Assembly: GCF_008120935.1 (NCBI RefSeq)
Contig: NZ_RDBO01000020.1
Location: 1,271,275-1,335,274 of the forward strand
Source: Streptomyces sp. sk2.1
Lineage (GTDB): Bacteria > Actinomycetota > Actinomycetes > Streptomycetales > Streptomycetaceae
DNA length: 64,000 bases
Direction of reading: 5' to 3'
Under the pieces are notes generated by a model, which was not told the DNA's origin, made no database searches, and saw nothing but the letters and a program-made list of their open reading frames with translations. Every line of letters begins with the position of its first letter. Position 1 is the first letter of the stretch. Below, in pieces: positions 26,264-34,860 of this stretch. Made by a program: the position numbers and the translations under genes.

Positions 26264-27298
26264 ATGAAGAACAAGTTGATTGTTGCGGCTCTCGCCCTGA
26301 CTTTGGTGCCGTTCGGGTCGGCCGAGGCCCTGGCCGACAGCGGGCCGGTCGAGCGCACCACCCTGTCGAAGGACGTCGAGATCACCCCCGGTGTCACCAC
26401 CGCGCTGATCGGGCGGACGCTCACCTTGAAGTCCGGGGAGAAGCGTCACCTGCGAGCACGTCTGGAGGCCACGAGCTCCACGACGGGCATCGTGGGCCTG
26501 ACCAGCCGCATCAAGTGCGTGGACCCGGCGGGCGCGGCCACGCCGGTCGTCGCGGCGTCGGCCCGCAATCACGAGGGCCACGACACCGACACGTACGCGG
26601 TGCCGGGCCACCTGCCCCTCTACGCCGATCTCCTCCTCACCGCACCGGCGGCGGGCACGTACACGTGCGGGCTCTACGGTTCGGCCTACTCCTCCCTGTC
26701 CGGTGAATACCACCTGACCGCGGTCGCGAACAGCACGTGGCTGGAGGTCAGCGGCAGCGACCAGACCGGTGCCGGGTGGTGGCAGAACCCCGCCTGCGAG
26801 AGCGCCGACAGCGGGGGGAACTGCACCTACGTCGGTTCCGGTTCGGCCGACCCCGACGCCTGGATCTTCTACGACGACGGAACACCGGTCCAGAAGTGGC
26901 AGGCGTCCCCCTCCGTGAGCTCCGTGGCGGCACAGGCGAACGTGGAACTGACCACGTGCTACAACGGCACCGCTTCCTGCGCCACCGCGATGCACCGGTA
27001 TCCGCGCGGGACGAATGCGGTCGTGGACACGCGTTTCGATTTCATTCAGCTCGACACGACCGGCCACGCGTGCCGGACCAGCAGCACGGAGACCTCGCGC
27101 AGGACAATCACCGACGACGGGCATCACTATGCCGCGTACTTTTCCCTTCCCGACGTTCCCGTCGACCCCTCCTGCGGTACCCGCACATTCATCCTGCGCG
27201 TGTACGTGAAGCACGTTTCGGGCCAGACGGTGAAGATCGACGGCGTGCAGAGCGGTGTCACATCGCTCACCAACGCCATCGCGTTCAACAAGTTCTGA
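26264..27298 (+). CDS. Secreted protein of unknown function
   Basis: A 344-residue protein with a clear Sec signal peptide: MKNK, a hydrophobic core and an AxA-type site near EALADS (about residue 26). The mature part has at least six cysteines (IKCVD, YTCGLY, PACES, NCTYV, TTCYN, ASCAT), which suggests disulfides, and two lobes joined near residue 160. No catalytic motif is recognised. The ATG at 26264 is preferred because it begins the signal peptide; the ribosome binding site is weak. It stands alone between the ribosomal protein genes and rne. An extracellular binding or coat-like role is possible but unproven. Confidence 0.75.
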   Translation: MKNKLIVAALALTLVPFGSAEALADSGPVERTTLSKDVEITPGVTTALIGRTLTLKSGEKRHLRARLEATSSTTGIVGLTSRIKCVDPAGAATPVVAASARNHEGHDTDTYAVPGHLPLYADLLLTAPAAGTYTCGLYGSAYSSLSGEYHLTAVANSTWLEVSGSDQTGAGWWQNPACESADSGGNCTYVGSGSADPDAWIFYDDGTPVQKWQASPSVSSVAAQANVELTTCYNGTASCATAMHRYPRGTNAVVDTRFDFIQLDTTGHACRTSSTETSRRTITDDGHHYAAYFSLPDVPVDPSCGTRTFILRVYVKHVSGQTVKIDGVQSGVTSLTNAIAFNKF

Positions 27299-27335
27299 CG
27301 GCCACGGCCGCCGCACGGCCCACCCGTCCACCGCA

Positions 27336-27385
27336 CACGACGGAAGGGGGGCGGGTCCCTCGGGACCCGCCCCCCTTCCGTCGTG
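27336..27385. terminator. 24-bp perfect inverted repeat, bidirectional terminator
   Basis: Arms 27336-27359 and 27362-27385 are perfectly complementary over 24 bases with a two-base centre (TC). It lies between the convergent secreted-protein and rne genes. Confidence 0.85.
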
Positions 27386-27398
27386 CTCCGGCCGCCGG

Positions 27399-30300
27399 TC
27401 AGCTCTCGGCGTCGGCCGGGACGGCGGCCTTCGCCGCCTTCTTGGCCGTCGTCTTCTTCGCGGCGGTCTTCTTGGCCGCGGTCTTCTTCGCGGCCGTCTT
27501 CTTCGTCGCCGCCTTCTTGGCCGTGGCCTTCTTGGCGGTCTTCCGGGCCGTCTTCTTGGCCGGGGCCGCCTCTTCGGCGGTCTCGGCCGGCTCGGTGTCG
27601 GCCTTCGGCTCCGCGTCCGGCTTCGACTCGGTCTTCGGGGCGGTCACCACGACGACCTCCGCCCCGTCCGCTCCGGCGGGCGAGCCCGCGGGGGCGGTGA
27701 CCTTGCGGGTCACCCGGCGGCGGGCCCTCGGCGGGGCGGCCTCGGGGGCCACCTCCTCGGGCGCGGCCTCGGCCTTCGCGGCCTCGGCGACGGGCGCCTC
27801 CTCGGCCTGCGGAGCCTGCTCGGCGGCCTGCTCCGGGACGGCCCGCTCGGCGGCCTCCTCGACGACGACCGGCTCGGCCGCGGCCTTCGGGGCACCCGCC
27901 GGGGCGGTCGCCTTCCGGGTCGCCCTGCGACGCGTACGGCCCTGCGGGGCCTCCGCCGCGGGGGTCTCCTCGGCCACCTGCGGCTCGACGGCCGCCGGCG
28001 TCGCGTCGACCGGCTCGGCCGCCACGACCGGCTCCGGCTCGACGGCGGCCGGCTCCGGCTTCGCCACCGGCTCCGGTGCGACGACCGGCTCGGCCGCGGC
28101 CTTCGGGGCACCGGCCGGGGCCGACACCTTGCGGGTCGCACGGCGACGGCCACGGCCGCGCACGGCGGCCTCGGCCTCGGCCGGGCTGCTGTACAGCTCC
28201 TCGTCCGGGACGAACTCCGGCTCGGGCAGCGCCACCGGGGCGGCGACCTCGGCGGCCACCTCGGCCTCGGTCTCGACCTCGGTTCCGGCGGTGGGCTCGT
28301 GGCCCTGCTCCACGGTGTGCTCGTGGTCGTGGCCCGCGCCACCCCGGCCGCGCTTCTTGGAGCGCTTGCCGCCGCCACCGACCGAGGAGGGCTGCTCCAT
28401 GTGGACGATGACGCCGCGCCCGTTGCAGTGGACACAGGTCTCGGAGAAGGACTCCAGCAGACCCTGGCCCACCCGCTTGCGGGTCATCTGGACCAGGCCC
28501 AGCGAGGTGACCTCGGCGACCTGGTGCTTCGTGCGGTCGCGTCCCAGGCACTCCAGCAGGCGCCGCAGCACCAGGTCCCGGTTGGACTCCAGCACCATGT
28601 CGATGAAGTCGACGACGACGATGCCGCCGAGGTCGCGCAGCCGCAGCTGGCGCACGATCTCCTCGGCCGCCTCCAGGTTGTTCTTGGTGACGGTCTCCTC
28701 GAGGTTGCCGCCCTGACCGGTGAACTTGCCGGTGTTGACGTCGACGACGACCATCGCCTCGGTCTTGTCGATCACCAGCGAGCCGCCGCTCGGCAGGTAG
28801 ACCTTCCGGTCCAGCGCCTTCATCAGCTGCTCGTCGATCCGGTACGTCGCGAAGATGTCGACCTCGGAGGTCCACCGCGACAGGCGGTCCGTGAGGTCCG
28901 GCGCCACCTGCGAGACGTAGCCGTGGATGGTCTCCCACGCGTCGTCGCCGCTGACGATGACCTTGGAGAAGTCCTCGTTGAAGATGTCGCGGACGACCCG
29001 GACGGTCATGTCCGGCTCGCCGTAGAGCAGGGTCGGCGCGTTGGAGCCGCCGGTGCTCTTCGCCTTCTTCTGGATGTCCTCCCACTGCTGCTGCAGCCGC
29101 TCGACGTCACGGCGCAGCTCGTCCTCGCTCGCACCCTCCGCGGCGGTGCGGACGATGACGCCCGCGTCCTCGGGGACGATCTTCTTGAGGATGGTCTTCA
29201 GCCGGGCCCGCTCGGTGTCGGGCAGCTTGCGGCTGATGCCGGTCATCGAGCCCTCGGGCACGTAGACCAGGTAGCGGCCGGGCAGCGAGACCTGGCTGGT
29301 CAGGCGGGCGCCCTTGTGGCCGATCGGGTCCTTGGTGACCTGGACCAGGACGGACTGGCCGGACTTGAGGGCGGTCTCGATGCGGCGCGGCCCGTGGGCC
29401 ATGCCGAGCGCCTCGAAGTTCACCTCACCGGCGTAGAGCACGGCGTTGCGGCCCTTGCCGATGTCGACGAAGGCGGCCTCCATGGACGGCAGGACGTTCT
29501 GCACCTTGCCCAGGTAGACGTTGCCGACGTAGCTGGTGGCCTGCTCCTTGTTGACGTAGTGCTCGACGAGCACGTTGTCCTCGAGGACGCCGATCTGGGT
29601 GCGCTCGCCGTTCTGGCGGACGACCATGACCCGCTCCACGGCCTCGCGGCGGGCCAGGAACTCGGCCTCGGTGATGATCGGGACCCGGCGGCGGCCCTGC
29701 TCGCGGCCCTCGCGGCGGCGCTGCTTCTTCGCCTCCATACGGGTCGAGCCCTTGATGGACTGGACCTCGTCGAAGCCGGTGCCGGCCTCGCGGTCGGAGT
29801 CCTTCCTGCGGGGCTCACGGACCTTGACGACCGTACGCTCCGGGTCGTCCGCACCGCTGTCGGTGTCGGCCGCGGCATCACCGCTGCGGCGCCGACGACG
29901 GCGGCGGCGACGGCTGCTGCTGGAACCCGCGGCGACCGCCTCGTGGTCCTCTTCCTCCTCCTCGGACTCCTGAGCCTGCTCCGGCTCGTCCTCGGAGTGG
30001 TCGGCGGCCTCCTCGCCGTGCTGCTCCAGGGCCTCGTCGTTCTCGCTGGCCTCACCGCGGCGGCGGCGACGGCCTCCGCGACGGCGGCGGCGCGAGGGGC
30101 GCTCCCCGTACTCGTCCGTCTCGTCGCCCTCGCCCTCGTGCTCGGCGTCGGCGTCGGCCTCGGCCTCCGGCTCCTCCTCGGCCGGCTCCTCCTCGGGAAC
30201 CGCGGCCTGCTCGGGCTCGGCGGCCTCGACGGCCTCACCACGACGCCGACGGCGACGGCGCGAACCGCCCTGCGGCGCGGCCTCGGCGGCCGGGGCCTCG

Positions 30301-31451
30301 ATGACGGCCGTCGGCTCCTCGACGGTCTCGGCCTCCTCCTCGACCTCGTCGTGGCGCGACGCGGCAGCGGCGGCGGCAGCCGTCTCCGGGGTCTGGAACA
30401 TCGGCTCGGCGAAGACCGGAGCCTGGAACACGGCCACGGCGGGACGCGAGGCGCGGCGGCTCCTGCGCACCGGCTCCTCGTCCTTCCCGGTGAACTCCGG
30501 CTTGCCGGTGAACTCGGGGCGGCCCGCGGCGGCGGTGGCCCGGCGACGCTGACGGCCGCGCGGGGCGGCCTCCTCGGCCTCGGCCGCGGGTGCTTCCTCC
30601 ACGACGGGCTCGGGCTCGGCGGCGGGCGTCTCCTCGACGACCTCCACGACCTCGGCGGCCTTCGGCGCACCCGCCGGAGCAGTCGCCTTACGGACCGCAC
30701 GACGACGCGGACGCGCGGGCGCCGCCTCCTCCACGACCTCGGCCTCGGGCGCCTCGGTCTGCTGCGGCGCACCGGCCGGAGCCGACGCCCTGCGCCGGGT
30801 ACGGCCACGCGGCGCGGCGGGCTCCGGCTCCACGACGGGCTCGGGCTCGGGCTCGGCGGCGGGCGTCTCCTCGACGACCTCGACGACCTCCACGACCTCC
30901 ACGACCTCGGCGGCCTTCGGTGCACCCGCCGGAGCAGTCGCCTTACGGACCGCACGACGACGCGGACGCGCGGGCGCAGCCTCCTCCACGGTCTCGGCCT
31001 CGGGCGTCTCCTCGACAGCCTCCACGACCTCGGCGGCCTTCGGCGCACCCGCCGGAGCAGTCGCCTTGCGCACCGCACGACGACGCGGACGCGCGGGCGC
31101 AGCCTCCTCCACGGTCTCGGCCTCGGGCGTCTCCTCGACGACCTCCACGACCTCGGCGGCCTTCGGCGCACCCGCCGGAGCAGTCGCCTTACGGACCGCA
31201 CGACGACGCGGGCGCGCGGGCGCCGCGGCTTCCGTCTGCGGGGTGCTCCCGGTGCCGGTCACGGCGTCGCCCTCGGACACCTCGGCGTCAGCGGCAGGTA
31301 TGGCCGGCGTCGCCGTGCCCGTGGCCTCCGCCATCGGCGGTCCGGCCGGGCGGGACGCGGCGCGGCGCCTGCGGCGCGGCGGCAGCTTGTCGCCGGGTGC
31401 GTTGTTCTCTTCGTCGTTCCCGGTCGTGCCGGGCTCATTGGACTGGGGCAT
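27399..31451 (-). CDS. rne: Ribonuclease E/G with repeated basic arms
   Basis: A 1350-residue RNase E/G, much longer than most. The central core (about residues 590-1020) has an S1 domain (YVGNVYLGKVQNVLPSMEA), the catalytic aspartates in VVDVNTGKF (about 902) and VVDFIDM (about 946), and the Zn-link CVHCNGRG (about 1007). The core processes rRNA and decays mRNA. The arms are unusual: a RxRRRAxRKATAPAGAPKAAE unit recurs about six times before the core and three times after it, joined by Glu/Pro/Val runs. The C-terminus is a Lys/Ala tract (KKTAAKKTAAKK type). The arms probably bind RNA or partner proteins. The start is the ATG at 31451. Confidence 0.95.
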   Translation of the reverse strand: MPQSNEPGTTGNDEENNAPGDKLPPRRRRRAASRPAGPPMAEATGTATPAIPAADAEVSEGDAVTGTGSTPQTEAAAPARPRRRAVRKATAPAGAPKAAEVVEVVEETPEAETVEEAAPARPRRRAVRKATAPAGAPKAAEVVEAVEETPEAETVEEAAPARPRRRAVRKATAPAGAPKAAEVVEVVEVVEVVEETPAAEPEPEPVVEPEPAAPRGRTRRRASAPAGAPQQTEAPEAEVVEEAAPARPRRRAVRKATAPAGAPKAAEVVEVVEETPAAEPEPVVEEAPAAEAEEAAPRGRQRRRATAAAGRPEFTGKPEFTGKDEEPVRRSRRASRPAVAVFQAPVFAEPMFQTPETAAAAAAASRHDEVEEEAETVEEPTAVIEAPAAEAAPQGGSRRRRRRRGEAVEAAEPEQAAVPEEEPAEEEPEAEADADAEHEGEGDETDEYGERPSRRRRRGGRRRRRGEASENDEALEQHGEEAADHSEDEPEQAQESEEEEEDHEAVAAGSSSSRRRRRRRRRSGDAAADTDSGADDPERTVVKVREPRRKDSDREAGTGFDEVQSIKGSTRMEAKKQRRREGREQGRRRVPIITEAEFLARREAVERVMVVRQNGERTQIGVLEDNVLVEHYVNKEQATSYVGNVYLGKVQNVLPSMEAAFVDIGKGRNAVLYAGEVNFEALGMAHGPRRIETALKSGQSVLVQVTKDPIGHKGARLTSQVSLPGRYLVYVPEGSMTGISRKLPDTERARLKTILKKIVPEDAGVIVRTAAEGASEDELRRDVERLQQQWEDIQKKAKSTGGSNAPTLLYGEPDMTVRVVRDIFNEDFSKVIVSGDDAWETIHGYVSQVAPDLTDRLSRWTSEVDIFATYRIDEQLMKALDRKVYLPSGGSLVIDKTEAMVVVDVNTGKFTGQGGNLEETVTKNNLEAAEEIVRQLRLRDLGGIVVVDFIDMVLESNRDLVLRRLLECLGRDRTKHQVAEVTSLGLVQMTRKRVGQGLLESFSETCVHCNGRGVIVHMEQPSSVGGGGKRSKKRGRGGAGHDHEHTVEQGHEPTAGTEVETEAEVAAEVAAPVALPEPEFVPDEELYSSPAEAEAAVRGRGRRRATRKVSAPAGAPKAAAEPVVAPEPVAKPEPAAVEPEPVVAAEPVDATPAAVEPQVAEETPAAEAPQGRTRRRATRKATAPAGAPKAAAEPVVVEEAAERAVPEQAAEQAPQAEEAPVAEAAKAEAAPEEVAPEAAPPRARRRVTRKVTAPAGSPAGADGAEVVVVTAPKTESKPDAEPKADTEPAETAEEAAPAKKTARKTAKKATAKKAATKKTAAKKTAAKKTAAKKTTAKKAAKAAVPADAES
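30651..31226 (-). repeat. Near-identical ~70-bp repeats inside rne
   Basis: Four nearly identical blocks coding for RRRAVRKATAPAGAPKAAE lie at about 30651-30720, 30905-30980, 31028-31100 and 31150-31220. The last three are spaced 120-123 bases apart, a 41-residue unit. Nucleotide identity is high enough for recombination to change copy number. Confidence 0.85.
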
Positions 31452-31684
31452 GCGGGCGGTTCTCCCGTCAGGCTCCCGGGCGCCGCGTCTGTTTCCGGTC
31501 CGGCGCGGTCCGCGCGATGTACGCGGGCCCGCCGTCCGGGGCGCGGGCGCCGCACGGGAGCTCAATGTCTGGCTCGCCGGTTCCGTACGCGCTGGGCGTA
31601 CGGCCTGGCGAAAGTCTTATTGGGTCATCGCGCGGCCCGAACCGGATGGCTCCCGAGTCGTGGGGCCGCGCTGCAACGACCGCC

Positions 31685-32509
31685 TTACGCGGAACCTGCA
31701 CCTTCCGGCGCCGTCGCGACGGCGGTCCCGGCGGCCGTGGGTGGAGCGGCCGGAGCTGCCTCGCGGTCGGGCGCGAGCGGGTCGGTCACCGTGCCGGACT
31801 CCTCGTCGAAGAGCCCCTGCGCCAGCCTGGTCACCGCTGCGGGGACCGGCGGCGCCAGGTCGGCCACAACGCGGAGACCGGACAGGACGTCGTCAGGTCG
31901 CACGGCAGGTGTCACGTGCCGAACAACCAGCCGCAGTATCGCACAGGGCCCGTCCCCGGACCTATCAGGTCGGGAATCGAGGGCCTGCAGGTCGACCACG
32001 GCGGCGCGGGCGTCGAAGGTGCGCATGCCGTTCTTCGCACGGCGCTGGACCTCGACGGTCTCGGCCCCGTTGAAGGCGGCCACGGCCCCCGCCGCGTCCG
32101 CCGGGTCCACGCCGTCCAGGCGCAGTTCCCAGACGGAGGCGGTCAGCCGGTCGGCGAGACCCGAGGTACGGGCCTCCACGGCGTCGACGACGTCGAGACC
32201 GTCCGGCAGCGAGGCGTCGAGCTGCTCGCGCAGCACGGCCGGATCGCGGTGTTCGGTGAGTGCGATCTCCAGGAACTCGGCCTCGCTGCCCGTACCGGTG
32301 GGGGCGGCGTTGGCGTACGACACCTTCGGGTGCGGGGTGAAGCCGGCCGAGTAGGCCATGGGCACCTCGGAGCGGCGCAGTGCCCGCTCGAAGGCACGCT
32401 GGAAGTCACGGTGACTGGTGAACCGGAGGCGGCCGCGCTTGGTGTAGCGCAGTCGGATGCGCTGCACCGCCGGTGCGGGCGGCGGGCCTTCGGGCTGTCG
32501 CTTGCCCAG
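31685..32509 (-). CDS. TIGR03936 / DUF2344 family protein
   Basis: A 274-residue member of the DUF2344 family, which is almost always paired or fused with the B12-binding radical SAM protein found just upstream. Signatures are RLRYTKRGRLRFTSHRD, AYSAGFTPHPKVS and GTGSEAEFLEI. The role is unknown; an RNA-modification or ribosome-related role is often guessed from context. The conserved region begins at GKRQPEG. CTG at 32509 precedes it with GAGGAG about eight bases upstream, whereas the next standard start, GTG 32467, has no good site. I take CTG 32509 as likely and GTG as the fallback. Confidence 0.85.
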   Translation of the reverse strand: MGKRQPEGPPPAPAVQRIRLRYTKRGRLRFTSHRDFQRAFERALRRSEVPMAYSAGFTPHPKVSYANAAPTGTGSEAEFLEIALTEHRDPAVLREQLDASLPDGLDVVDAVEARTSGLADRLTASVWELRLDGVDPADAAGAVAAFNGAETVEVQRRAKNGMRTFDARAAVVDLQALDSRPDRSGDGPCAILRLVVRHVTPAVRPDDVLSGLRVVADLAPPVPAAVTRLAQGLFDEESGTVTDPLAPDREAAPAAPPTAAGTAVATAPEGAGSA

Positions 32510-32884
32510 TGGTTCTTCTCCTCGGTGCGGGGCGGACGCGGTGGCACGCCGCCCTCGAAATACGGGTGGCCCGGGGGCCCGGTCCGGCTCACCCCCGCTC
32601 GGCGTACTTCGCTCCGGGCGGGGAGATCTCTGGTTCGGGCGCCGCGCTGGGCACAGTCGTTGCACTACCCAGAGTACGCGCAAGGGGGCTCCCCGGTTCC
32701 CGGGGCTCGGCCATCGCCGGAGCACCGGCCGGCCACCGGGACGTCCCGGGCCGGGCGCCGGGGCCGTGCCCGCCGTGCTCCCTGCCGTGCACGACGCGCA
32801 GGCCCGGCCCGGGAAACCCCGGGCCGGGCCTGCGTCTTCTTCCGGTCGCCGTCCGCGGGAGCGCCCCCGCGGCGGCGGTCGCTC
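32510..32884. other. 375-bp gap between radical SAM and DUF2344 genes
   Basis: No gene is seen. It carries a strong hairpin at 32798-32833 and the leader of the DUF2344 gene. Open frames across it are low-complexity Pro/Arg noise. Confidence 0.55.
32798..32833 (-). terminator. 16-bp stem terminator after the radical SAM gene
   Basis: GCAGGCCCGGCCCGGG (32798-32813) pairs with CCCGGGCCGGGCCTGC (32818-32833) around a four-base loop; one more pair extends the stem. It begins about 51 bases past the radical SAM stop. Confidence 0.8.
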
Positions 32885-34810
32885 CTACTTCACGACCGTG
32901 AGCGGCAGCAGCTTCTTGCCGGTCGGGCCGATCTGGATGCTGGTGTCCATCTGCGGGCAGACGCCGCAGTCGAAGCACGGGGTCCAGCGGCAGTCCTCGA
33001 CCTCGGTCTCGTCGAGCGCGTCCTGCCAGTCCTCCCAGAGCCAGTCCTTGTCGAGGCCGGAGTCCAGGTGATCCCAGGGCAGGACCTCCTCGTAGGTCCG
33101 CTCGCGGGTGGTGTACCAGTCGACGTCCACGCCGTACTCGGGCAGCGTCTTGTCCGCGGCGGTCATCCAGCGGTCGTAGCTGAAGTGCTCGCGCCAGCCG
33201 TCGAAACGGCCGCCGGACTCGTACACGGCGCGGATGACGGAGCCGACCCGGCGGTCGCCGCGCGAGAGCAGGCCCTCGACGATGCCGGGCTTGCCGTCGT
33301 GGTAGCGGAAGCCGATGGAGCGGCCGTACTTCTTGTCGCCGCGGATCTTGTCGCGGAGCTTCGCCAGGCGCTCGTCGGTCTCCTCGGCACTCAGCTGCGG
33401 GGCCCACTGGAACGGCGTGTGCGGCTTGGGCACGAAGCCGCCGATGGAGACGGTGCAGCGGATGTCGTTCTGGCCGGAGACCTCGCGGCCCTTGGCGATC
33501 ACGTTGACCGCCATGTCGCCGATCTGGAGGACGTCCTCGTCGGTCTCGGTGGGCAGGCCGCACATGAAGTACAGCTTCACCTGGCGCCAGCCGTTGCCGT
33601 ACGCGGTGGCGACGGTACGGATGAGGTCCTCTTCCGAGACCATCTTGTTGATGACCTTGCGCATCCGCTCGGAGCCGCCCTCGGGGGCGAAGGTGAGGCC
33701 GGAGCGGCGACCGTTGCGGGTCAGCTCGTTGGCCAGGTCCACGTTGAACGCGTCGACGCGGGTGGAGGGCAGCGAGAGGCCAATCTTGTCCTCGGTGTAC
33801 CGGTCGGCGAGGCCCTTGGCGATGTCGCCGATCTCGGTGTGGTCCGCGGAGGAGAGCGAGAGCAGGCCGACCTCCTCGAAGCCGGTCGCCTTGAGACCCT
33901 TGTCGACCATCTCGCCGATGCCGGTGATGCTTCGCTCCCGCACGGGGCGCGTGATCATGCCGGCCTGGCAGAAACGGCAGCCGCGGGTGCAGCCGCGGAA
34001 GATCTCGACGGACATCCGCTCGTGGACGGTCTCGGCGAGGGGCACGAGGGGCTGCTTCGGGTACGGCCACTCGTCGAGGTCCATGACGGTGTGCTTGGAC
34101 ACCCGCCACGGCACGCCCGACCTGTTCGGCACGACGCGGCCGATGCGGCCGTCGGGGAGGTACTCGACGTCGTAGAAGCCCGGCACGTAGACGTTGCCGG
34201 TCCTCGCGAGGCGGAACAGCACCTCCTCGCGTCCGCCGGGACGGCCCTCGGCCTTCCAGGCGCGGATGATCTCGGTGATCTCCAGGACGGCCTGCTCGCC
34301 GTCGCCGATGACCGCGCAGTCGATGAACTCGGCGATCGGCTCCGGGTTGAACGCGGCGTGGCCACCGGCCAGCACGATCGGGTCGTCGAGGGTGCGGTCC
34401 GCGGCGTTCAGCGGGATGTCCGCGAGGTCCAGGGCGGCGAGCATGTTGGTGTAGCCGAGCTCGGTGGAGAAGCTCAGCCCGAAGACGTCGAACGCCTTGA
34501 CCGGGCGGTGGCTGTCCACGGTGAACTGCGGGACCCGGTGCTCGCGCATCAGTTCCTCGAGGTCCGGCCACACGCTGTAGGTGCGCTCGGCGAGGACGCC
34601 CCGGCGCTCGTTGAGCACCTCGTACAGGATCATGACGCCCTGGTTGGGGAGCCCGACCTCGTACGCGTCGGGGTACATCAACGCCCAGCGGACGTCGCAT
34701 TCGTCCCACGGCTTGACGGTGGAGTTCAGCTCACCGCCGACGTACTGGATGGGCTTCTGCACATGCGGGAGCAGAGCTTCGAGCTGTGGGAAGACCGAAT
34801 CGACTGACAT
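32885..34810 (-). CDS. B12-binding-type radical SAM protein (TIGR03960)
   Basis: A 641-residue protein of the TIGR03960 group. An N-terminal cobalamin-binding-like domain is followed by a radical SAM core with the cluster motif CTRGCRFC and GGSERMRK, and a C-terminal domain with CFDCGVC. The reaction is unknown. It is paired with DUF2344 in most actinobacteria. The start is the ATG at 34810 (MSVDSVFP); the frame is open upstream only because it is antisense to GC-rich DNA. A terminator separates it from its partner here. Confidence 0.93.
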   Translation of the reverse strand: MSVDSVFPQLEALLPHVQKPIQYVGGELNSTVKPWDECDVRWALMYPDAYEVGLPNQGVMILYEVLNERRGVLAERTYSVWPDLEELMREHRVPQFTVDSHRPVKAFDVFGLSFSTELGYTNMLAALDLADIPLNAADRTLDDPIVLAGGHAAFNPEPIAEFIDCAVIGDGEQAVLEITEIIRAWKAEGRPGGREEVLFRLARTGNVYVPGFYDVEYLPDGRIGRVVPNRSGVPWRVSKHTVMDLDEWPYPKQPLVPLAETVHERMSVEIFRGCTRGCRFCQAGMITRPVRERSITGIGEMVDKGLKATGFEEVGLLSLSSADHTEIGDIAKGLADRYTEDKIGLSLPSTRVDAFNVDLANELTRNGRRSGLTFAPEGGSERMRKVINKMVSEEDLIRTVATAYGNGWRQVKLYFMCGLPTETDEDVLQIGDMAVNVIAKGREVSGQNDIRCTVSIGGFVPKPHTPFQWAPQLSAEETDERLAKLRDKIRGDKKYGRSIGFRYHDGKPGIVEGLLSRGDRRVGSVIRAVYESGGRFDGWREHFSYDRWMTAADKTLPEYGVDVDWYTTRERTYEEVLPWDHLDSGLDKDWLWEDWQDALDETEVEDCRWTPCFDCGVCPQMDTSIQIGPTGKKLLPLTVVK

Positions 34811-34860
34811 CGCGAACTTTCGAGAGCCGGCAGGGGTGACCATCCAGCGTACCCCGATGC

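Noticed and set aside
30651..31226. Regular repeats considered as a CRISPR array
   Set aside because: They are in frame within rne, encode a conserved peptide unit and have spacers that are also repetitive.
27255..32354. A 1699-codon open frame on the plus strand
   Set aside because: It runs antisense to rne and the DUF2344 gene and is low-complexity Leu/Gly/Arg, typical of shadow frames.
30590..34807. A 1405-codon plus-strand frame
   Set aside because: It is antisense to rne and the radical SAM gene; the minus-strand proteins are unmistakable.
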